Shown piece by piece: positions 57,195 to 64,000 of a DNA stretch of 64,000 nt. Location of the stretch: contig NC_092580.1 of the NCBI RefSeq assembly GCF_037975245.1, positions 12,739,501-12,803,500 of the forward strand. The letters are read 5' to 3'. Each line of letters opens with the position of its first letter. Positions within the stretch are counted from its first letter, which is position 1. The notes under the pieces are model-generated. The model was not told where the DNA came from. It saw only the letters and a program-made list of their open reading frames with translations, and searched no databases. Origin of the DNA: Apostichopus japonicus. Lineage: Eukaryota > Echinodermata > Holothuroidea > Aspidochirotida > Stichopodidae. Position numbers and translations under genes: made by a program.

Positions 57195-57500
57195 CCAGCT
57201 TGTAAACACGATATCTCAAGAAGGGAATGTCAGACCAATTTCATATTTAGTGTGTAGAAGTACCACATTGAGTAAAATAAGTCTTTGGTGGAGGGCAAAG
57301 GTCATTTGGGATCACCCAGGGTCATACTGTGAAAACCTTGTAATCATGATATCTCAATACTGGGAGCTTGGGCCGACCTATAATTTAGTGTGTAGAAGTA
57401 CCACATTGAGTTAAAGAAGCCTATTGTTTTTGGTGGAGATCAAAGGTCATTTGGGGTCATCATAGGTCAAATCGTGAAACCCTTGTAAACATGTACACCC
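57195..57500. repeat. Tandem repeat, period about 140 bp, two-plus copies
   Basis: The block TTTAGTGTGTAGAAGTACCA ... GGTGGAG ... CAAAGGTCATTTGGG is present at about 57246-57315 and about 57384-57455. The linking word CCTTGTAA-CATG recurs at about 57337 and 57482. Copies differ by about 10-15 percent. Confidence 0.85.
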
Positions 57501-57777
57501 TCACTATACATTACGTCAGATTCATGAAGAAAACTGCTTATATCATGGAGGAAAGACAGCTTGCCTTATTCTATCGCAGATATGCGAGTGTTAACGCGGT
57601 CATTTTCCGGGAATGCGATTACGGAACTATCTACGTGGATAGATGAGACACACCTGCTGCAACCCCGTGTGCTAGCGGAGCTTACAGCAAATTTAAGGTG
57701 AATGCGATTTCCAGCAAACAACCACACAACATGTCACCAGAAACAGGTAATAGGCAGGAGAGTCAGCTCTGTAACGT

Positions 57778-58243
57778 TGTTAGTCATATCGGCCCTCAAT
57801 GTATCGGTCTACTATAGTAATGCAAGAAATGACCCAATTGTTTGTTAGTCATATCGGCCCTCAATGTATAGGTCTACTATAGTAATGCAAGAAATGACCC
57901 AATTGTTTGTTAGTCATATCGGCCCTCAATGTATAGGTCTACTATAGTAATGCAAGAAATAATACAATTGTTTGTTAGTCATATCGGCCCTCAGTATATA
58001 TATGTCTACTATAGTAATGCAAGAAATAACCCAATTGTTTGTTAGTCATATCGGCCCTCAGTATATATATGTCTACTATAGTAATGCAAGAAATAATACA
58101 ATTGTTTGTTAGTCATATCGGCCCTCAGTATATATATGTCTACTATAGTAATGCAAGAAATAACCCAATTGTTTGTTAGTCATATCGGCCCTCAGTATAT
58201 AAATGTCTACTATAGTAATGCAAGAAATAATCCAATTGTTGGC
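57778..58243. repeat. 65/67-bp minisatellite, seven units
   Basis: Units begin TTAGTCATATCGGCCCTCA, with TAGTC at 57781, 57846, 57911, 57976, 58043, 58110 and 58177. The first three spacings are 65 and the next three 67 bases, through a TATATATG insertion. Each unit contains the palindrome TACTATAGTA. Later units alternate AACCCAATTG and AATACAATTG, so the array grew by copying a two-unit block. Confidence 0.95.
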
Positions 58244-58647
58244 AATGCGGGATTGTTAGGACATATTGTACAGTATCGTCTATGTAGTGTGAATAAGCCG
58301 TGTCTTTGTAGGAAAACAGTATGTACACTTAAATTTCCTTCAATTAGAAAGATCCGGACGAGTACTTGATCTTTATGCAACACTCTTCATGAAACCAATA
58401 CGGTAAGTGCCGGAATGTATACATGTTAGTGAGTAGACTCAGTGTAATTCTGATAACATATATATATTTATTTGGAAGGTGGAGATAAGTAATGTTATGC
58501 TCTTGTAGATAACAGCTGTTATGTGTTTCAAACTAGACCAATTTCATACCCTTATGAGGGTTTTTTTCCTTCAAAATTTGGCCAAATTCGTGACATTTTT
58601 ATTTCCAAATCATGCGTGGGATTGGTGGCGCACTTCTGATTACTTTC

Positions 58648-58684
58648 CACATAAGGACTAACGAACTGCGTTAGTCCTTATGTG
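58648..58684. repeat. Perfect 16-bp stem hairpin
   Basis: CACATAAGGACTAACG and its exact complement are separated by AACTG. Related CACATA-GGACTT and CATTATGTGG words recur downstream to about 58850. Confidence 0.95.
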
Positions 58685-59929
58685 ACGATATGCCAATCCC
58701 CACATATGGACTTGTGAATATTGTCGGTATTGGCGGTCATTATGTGGCAGTGTTTGGATCGCGTGATAAATAAAATGCTCTTGGTCATTATGTGGAGGTA
58801 CTATTAGTGCCACATAAGGACTTCAATTGTTCTTGGTCATATTGTGACGAAAAATTTGTATTCTCATAATGACTTTGGTTTACTAATTTTTTCTGCATTC
58901 ATGTCGGTTTTGGCGTTCCATACTAGTCACTCCGGAGGACAACTTTCCCCGCGAAATTAGATATATATATACATTTACCCTTTTACCACTCCCACAGTCA
59001 CCCCTGGCATACACTTAAACATGACACAACGTGCAGCGCAGTTATTATGCGTATGGGGAAGAACAAGTTCTACATCAAGTATTCTGGGGTATAGGAAGCT
59101 GCAAATATCCAGTAAACCACCATCAGTGGTGTATGAGGCCATCAAAATGCGGGAAGGGGGGGGGGGGTGGGGTGGGGAGAGAATCGGTGGAGTATTCGTG
59201 TATTAACAAAGAATATGGTAGTTTTGTAGATGCAACGGTGACCCAAGTTGTACATTTGAAATTCCAACATTATTGTCTCCGAAATTTCGGCTATTTCGTC
59301 TCAAAGTCGTGACCTTTCTTTTCTCGAAATTTCAAGAAATAACAAAAAACCGTGGCGTTTTGTATCGCAAATTTCAAGCACGCTCAACTATGTTACTGAC
59401 CCCAAGATTTTAAAGGTTTTTATATGCCTATAGAAAATTCTAACCGCATATAATAGGAAAACACAATATTGCATAATGAGTCTGTTACTGCAGTCTGTTT
59501 GACTCAGAACAGTGAAGCTCTACACATTTGATTTCTTACAAAGCTAGAGAATTTACATCAAATGCATTTTATGGCAAGAATTTCATTTAAAGGATGACTT
59601 CTTGTTCAATTATTAATTTAGATATTTTACAGATCCTCCATCTGTGCAATTTTAAATTTTTCTGCCAAATATACAGTGGTCCTGAAGGGACAGGCGAGTT
59701 GTAGACTTAGCGTGTAAATATAACGCGACATCTCGACAAATTTATATCTATATAATTGTCGAGTTGACGATAATTATCAACTTGTCAAGTTGCTGCGTTG
59801 CACGTAACTTGAAAGCATGTCACAAATATGATTTCTGCCGAGTTTGAACATCAAATATCGAAAAAAATTGACGTGTTGTCACCGACTGATTTATACGGTG
59901 GCTTAATAGGAAAAAAATAAGTGTCCCCA

Positions 59930-59995
59930 AATCTCACAATATTGACTTTAAATCTCACAATGTTGACTTTTTATCTCAAAATGTTGACTTTTTTC
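59930..59995. repeat. Short tandem repeat (ATCTCA-AATRTTGACTTT)
   Basis: Three imperfect units of about 19 bp containing CTCACAATGTTGACTTT and variants. Confidence 0.85.
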
Positions 59996-60683
59996 TCAAT
60001 TTTTTCTTTCCTATGTCCCTATTGAACTACCGTAGATGAAAGTAGGGGTTGAATTTATATGGAAGTTCCAGTGTCGAATGAAGGATTTCATAAAGGAGGG
60101 CTGACATGGAGTCAAATGGTGCATTGTGAAGCGTAACTCTTATTTTAAGCTAGATATGAAGTAGCTGTAAACGAAAGATTATGCTGACCTAACCCCCCCC
60201 CCCTAAACTGTTTGAGGTAGTTACGTGAATCTTTATGGGAGGGCCAGATGCGAATGAAGTATTTTATAAAAGAGGAGTGCTGCTCATGTATGGGGTCATT
60301 GAAGCTTACTCCGGTGTAGACGGGTCTGTGCCCCTCCCCCACCCTCGCCCCCTCATTCTCCTGTCCAGAAAAAAAAATAAACTGAACATTTAGAAGTTGA
60401 TTGGTGAATTCTGAGAATTTCAAACATTTTATTAAACAGTTTCCTATAGCTAAATAATTTATTTATTGTGAGGTATTGTGAAAATTAACATATTATGATC
60501 ATTTTTGACCATATTGGCGTGCCTTATTAAACGGCCAGTACCCCGCAAAATCGAGGAAAATCTACCCCTACCCCATTCCTGTTTTCGCTCCTAGTGTACT
60601 TATATTCTTTATTTCGCCATTAAAGTATCAGTATCAGATATGAAAATAAAAAAGAAGATTGAAAATAAAACTCATGTGTTACA

Positions 60684-62381
60684 TTAGGTCTCAATGGTTT
60701 CAATAGCGCCGCCGGAGCGATCGTCTGCGCGGGACATTCTCCATTTTTGAAGAAATACAGCGCATAACGATAGAAGTAGAACTGCGATACCGACCCCAGT
60801 CACAATATCTGGAAAATCATGAAACAGAGCAAACTGAAATATGTACGACATGAAAATAGAACTGGTAAATAACACTGTCACGATAAGTGCCTTCTCAGTT
60901 TGCAGAGATAAACTGTAAAAATAGATGGCAAAGAATCCTACAACGCATATGCCAATTAAATATAATATCTGAATTACGTCACTCGGTAATGACCAATCAC
61001 CGAAGACCGAATTGAGGATGACGGAAGCGATGGTTGATACGATACCTTGACCAAACGTAAGGACGTATACGTACGAAGACGCATATCGTAGCTTTCGCGT
61101 AACGACCGTACTCGCAGACAGTATGACGAGTGTTATAGTAGCCCAAACAGCTCCGATGAAATGGCCATTACCCATTTCATTTTCACCTACATGAGCTGAG
61201 CCAAATATAAATGTAGGCCTAGATACAATGAAAACGCCACATAGACACGCTATAGTAGTTATAAAATCATAAACGGTTAGAGGCTCCTTGAGGAATACCC
61301 AAGCCATAACACCGCTTAAAGCAGGCAAACTGTACATGATTGCCGTAGCATCACCTATGGACGTCTCGGAATAAGCGGTAAATGTTGTTAGTTGTGCAAA
61401 GCCATTCAATAAGCTCACGGCAGCGATCCACACAATGTCACTTTTTGGTAGGCCCACTTTTAGTGTTTTCTTGTTACACGTAATGCCGAATAGGGAGAAG
61501 ATGATGAGGAACACAGCACGTACTACTCCCGCTTCGAGTTGATGGATCGATGTCGTTAATTGAATAAATAAACCCAGCAATGTGTAGCATAGGCTTGATA
61601 GTAACACGTAGAATAACCCTCGGTGCTTTTGCAGGGTACCAACGATCCAATGTGAAGAAGCAACAGTCGTTTGTTGAGATGACTCTTCCACTTTGTCCTT
61701 CTCGTGTCCTATTTCTTTGTCAAGTTCCAAGTCGTTCAAGTTGATTCCATTTAAAGACGGTTCCGGGGGACACGCTGTATCTGCCGGAGATTTGTCACCT
61801 TCAGTAATTTCTGAAATGCTCTCTGCTTGGTTCCAATAACCTTCGTCTGGACCGTCCGAGCATACGTACTGGTTTCCTGTATATGTGCTACATGAAACGC
61901 TGGTGCTTGCTGACTGTATCTCATCGTTAGACGTACTAGGACATATTACTTCCATGGGTACATTACCTGCTCCAAGCGCTGGTTGAATTGTACCATTTTC
62001 AGCTTCGTCGTCTGAATGACCTTGCGAACACTCGATAGTTCCAGAACTATCCTTAATGAAGGGTTCGTCTTCGTTATTTCGTGGCATAGTTTCCATATTT
62101 ATAACCTCTTTGAGATCAGACTCTTTCCCGTCCCTTCTTTTTGGTGAGTTCAATCGACCGTCACTTGATGTTTCATCGACATTTTCATCTTCATTGTCGC
62201 AGTCTCGGTTCTCGTACGCATATTCGTCCTGTCTCTCCGTCGCGTGATGAAGATAAGGTTTGATAGGTTCAGTTTGGTCGGAAACAAGTATTTGAAGGTC
62301 ATTGCTCTCTGTCTTAAGTTGCGGCATTTCATGGTTGCCGGTGATTCCTTCAACCGGTTGCACTTCTGTAGTTCCATTCAT
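60684..62381 (-). CDS. SLC35G-like EamA/DMT-superfamily carrier
   Basis: Single-exon frame from ATG at 62381 to TAA at 60684-60686, 565 residues. A TAG lies in frame shortly upstream, so this is the first usable ATG. Residues 1-250 are a disordered, Asp/Glu/Ser-rich tail. From about 254 the protein has ten predicted membrane helices in two EamA halves (about 255-393 and 408-545), including AVSLLNGFAQLTTFTAYS, GDATAIMYSLPALSGVMAWV and FLKEPLTVYDF. These are typical of the SLC35G branch of the drug/metabolite transporter superfamily. Its substrate is not established, and relatives move nucleotide sugars or small organic solutes. The C-terminus is short and basic then acidic. A TATATA at about 62453-62458 (-) and AATAAA at 60608-60613 (-) are plausible transcription signals. 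Lack of introns could reflect an old retrocopy, as in some mammalian SLC35G genes, but the frame is intact. Confidence 0.88.
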   Translation of the reverse strand: MNGTTEVQPVEGITGNHEMPQLKTESNDLQILVSDQTEPIKPYLHHATERQDEYAYENRDCDNEDENVDETSSDGRLNSPKRRDGKESDLKEVINMETMPRNNEDEPFIKDSSGTIECSQGHSDDEAENGTIQPALGAGNVPMEVICPSTSNDEIQSASTSVSCSTYTGNQYVCSDGPDEGYWNQAESISEITEGDKSPADTACPPEPSLNGINLNDLELDKEIGHEKDKVEESSQQTTVASSHWIVGTLQKHRGLFYVLLSSLCYTLLGLFIQLTTSIHQLEAGVVRAVFLIIFSLFGITCNKKTLKVGLPKSDIVWIAAVSLLNGFAQLTTFTAYSETSIGDATAIMYSLPALSGVMAWVFLKEPLTVYDFITTIACLCGVFIVSRPTFIFGSAHVGENEMGNGHFIGAVWATITLVILSASTVVTRKLRYASSYVYVLTFGQGIVSTIASVILNSVFGDWSLPSDVIQILYLIGICVVGFFAIYFYSLSLQTEKALIVTVLFTSSIFMSYIFQFALFHDFPDIVTGVGIAVLLLSLCAVFLQKWRMSRADDRSGGAIETIET

Positions 62382-62405
62382 TGTGCCCGATTCGTAGTGC
62401 AACAC

Positions 62406-62795
<390 letters not shown>

Positions 62796-62857
62796 TTTAT
62801 ATAAGTGGATTTATAAACTGTTTTACCTCCATGCACATCCTGAGGGGTGATAGCCCG

Positions 62858-63228
62858 ATATTCATGTAAGGTTCTATATTCATAAAGTTCATTGTTTATA
62901 AGGGTCATCATTCATAAGGTTCATTGTTCATAATGTTCGCTATTCATAATGGCAAAAAGGTTAATTGTTCATAAGGTTCATTATTCATAATGAAAAAAAA
63001 AGGTTCGTTGTTCATAATTGGTAAAAGGGTTCGATATTCATAATGGTGAAAAGGTTTCGTTATTCATAATAGGACGAAGGGTTCGATATTCATAATAGAG
63101 CAAAGGGTTCGTAATCCATAATAGACAAAAAGGTTCGTTATTCATAATAGGAGGAAAGGTTCGATATTCATAATGGAACAAAGGGTCCGTTATTCATTAT
63201 AGGCCTAGCCAAAAAGGTTCGGTATCAT
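62858..63228 (+). repeat. Array of ~36-bp units (GGTTCGTTATTCATAAT)
   Basis: About ten imperfect units around the core AAGGTTCGTTATTCATAAT, separated by A- and G-rich spacers. The same core appears in reverse orientation at 63921-64000. Confidence 0.92.
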
Positions 63229-63374
63229 TCACAATGAGGAAAAGGACCCCCTTTAGGAAACGTACAAGTTTATGCCGTTTCCGTACAAGTCGGTAGGAAT
63301 TCGTAAAATTTGCATACGAAGCGTATAAAAAGGCATTTGCATATTTTTGCATAATAGCATGCATATTAATTAGG

Positions 63375-63517
63375 CCGATTTCGCAACGCGTAGTGTTCAA
63401 ATTCTGAACGCCTAATGTTCTATTTCCGAACATCCAGTGTTTCATTCTCAGAAATAGAACATTAGACGTTCGGAAATAATACACCAACGTTCAGAAGTTG
63501 AGCACTAGCGTTCAGGA
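63375..63517. repeat. GTTCAGAA/GTTCGGAA short repeats with hairpin
   Basis: Repeated GTTC-(A/G)GAA-type words. CTAATGTTCTATTTC (63411-63425) and its exact complement GAAATAGAACATTAG (about 63450-63464) form a 15-bp stem. Confidence 0.8.
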
Positions 63518-63525
63518 GTTGAACA

Positions 63526-63855
63526 CAGTGGCGTCGCCAAGAGGGGGCCAGGGAGGCATGTGCCCCCTGGAAAACCTTGTGCCCCCCCCCCCCCAACTTA
63601 GATTTGGGCTTTCCAAAAACAAAAAAAATAATAAAATAAAAAAATATGAGAAATACAGGGCTGGCCCAAAGGAATATGTCGAAAATGTTTGCTTTGATGT
63701 AGGGGGTAGGGTGAAGCATGGCCTTGATAGTGTGTGGCTCATATTCTATGCAAAATAATGCATCCGCCACTATCTGGTGGTGCCCCCCTCATAGGACTGT
63801 TGTGCCCCCCCCCGTACCCCCCCCCCCCCGAATAGAAAGTATGTTGAAGCCACTG
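63526..63855. mobile_element. hAT-like MITE with 8-bp target duplication
   Basis: The 330-bp element begins CAGTGGCGTCGCC and ends GTTGAAGCCACTG. It is bounded by identical GTTGAACA at 63518-63525 and 63856-63863. Long C-runs fill the interior. It is inserted into the GTTCAGAAGTTGAACAC-type repeat block. Confidence 0.9.
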
Positions 63856-63920
63856 GTTGAACACTATAGGCGTCCGCGAAAATGGAAGACGTCTTTTGCA
63901 ATTGTACGACGCACTTCTCT

Positions 63921-64000
63921 CCTATTATGAATAACGGACCTTTTTTCACATTATGAATAACGGACCCTTCGCTCCACTATGAATATCGGACCTTTCTTCC
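63921..64000 (-). repeat. Inverted continuation of the ~36-bp array
   Basis: ATTATGAATAACGGACC repeated three times. This is the reverse complement of the core in 62858-63228. The array runs off the end of the window. Confidence 0.9.

Larger units (their letters stand above)
58244..60683. other. Gene-free stretch with hairpin and short tandem repeats
   Basis: Contains the hairpin and CACATAAGGACT motif cluster at 58640-58860, a G-run at 59157-59168, three copies of an 18-20-bp unit at 59930-59995, and a loosely duplicated ~80-bp segment at 60055-60130 and 60228-60300. TTTATT at 60608-60613 is AATAAA on the minus strand and suits the 3-prime end of the SLC35G-like gene. Confidence 0.55.

Noticed and set aside
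57778-58243. CRISPR-like array
   Set aside because: The repeats are head-to-tail units with no unique spacers, in an animal genome; this is a minisatellite.

Overview
This is a window of animal nuclear DNA. The genes are split by GT-AG introns, the intergenic space is AT-rich, and transposon debris and microsatellites are abundant. Tandem HYR modules each carried on one phase-1 exon, a rhodopsin-family receptor, a class-E bHLH factor, a SET/TSPYL-like protein and an SLC35G-type carrier together suggest a marine deuterostome. An echinoderm (perhaps a sea cucumber or relative) is the best guess and a hemichordate is possible. This is inference; no database search was possible.

Six protein genes can be supported, five of them with exon joins that I re-derived so that splice sites, reading phase and total length agree. 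(1) A four-exon gene at 6441-10157 (+) encodes 394 residues of no family I recognise. (2) A bHLH transcription factor lies at 14902-16434 (-). (3) A three-exon class A GPCR with prostanoid-receptor-like features lies at 22052-26978 (+). (4) A seven-exon type I membrane protein lies at 30146-41533 (-): signal peptide, five HYR domains, one membrane helix and a short tyrosine-bearing tail. (5) A six-exon SET/TSPYL-like acidic protein lies at 46912-52374 (+). (6) A single-exon SLC35G-like drug/metabolite-superfamily carrier lies at 60684-62381 (-). The genes do not look functionally linked; they read as ordinary neighbours, not as a system.

The rest is dominated by mobile DNA. Three short elements have hAT-style ends and perfect 8-bp target duplications (5235-5623, 18750-19202, 63526-63855). 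Other elements include a 154-bp MITE in a GPCR intron, a SINE with a target duplication inside the last HYR intron, a Penelope-like retroelement piece folded into a giant inverted repeat (25382-26302), and two opposed LINE tails (2741-3215, 7870-8445). Tandem DNA includes a perfect (GGGA)n tract of about 515 bp, a 65/67-bp minisatellite, a ~140-bp repeat, and inverted arrays of a ~36-bp unit at the right edge. Exact exon boundaries and all functions below are predictions from sequence alone.
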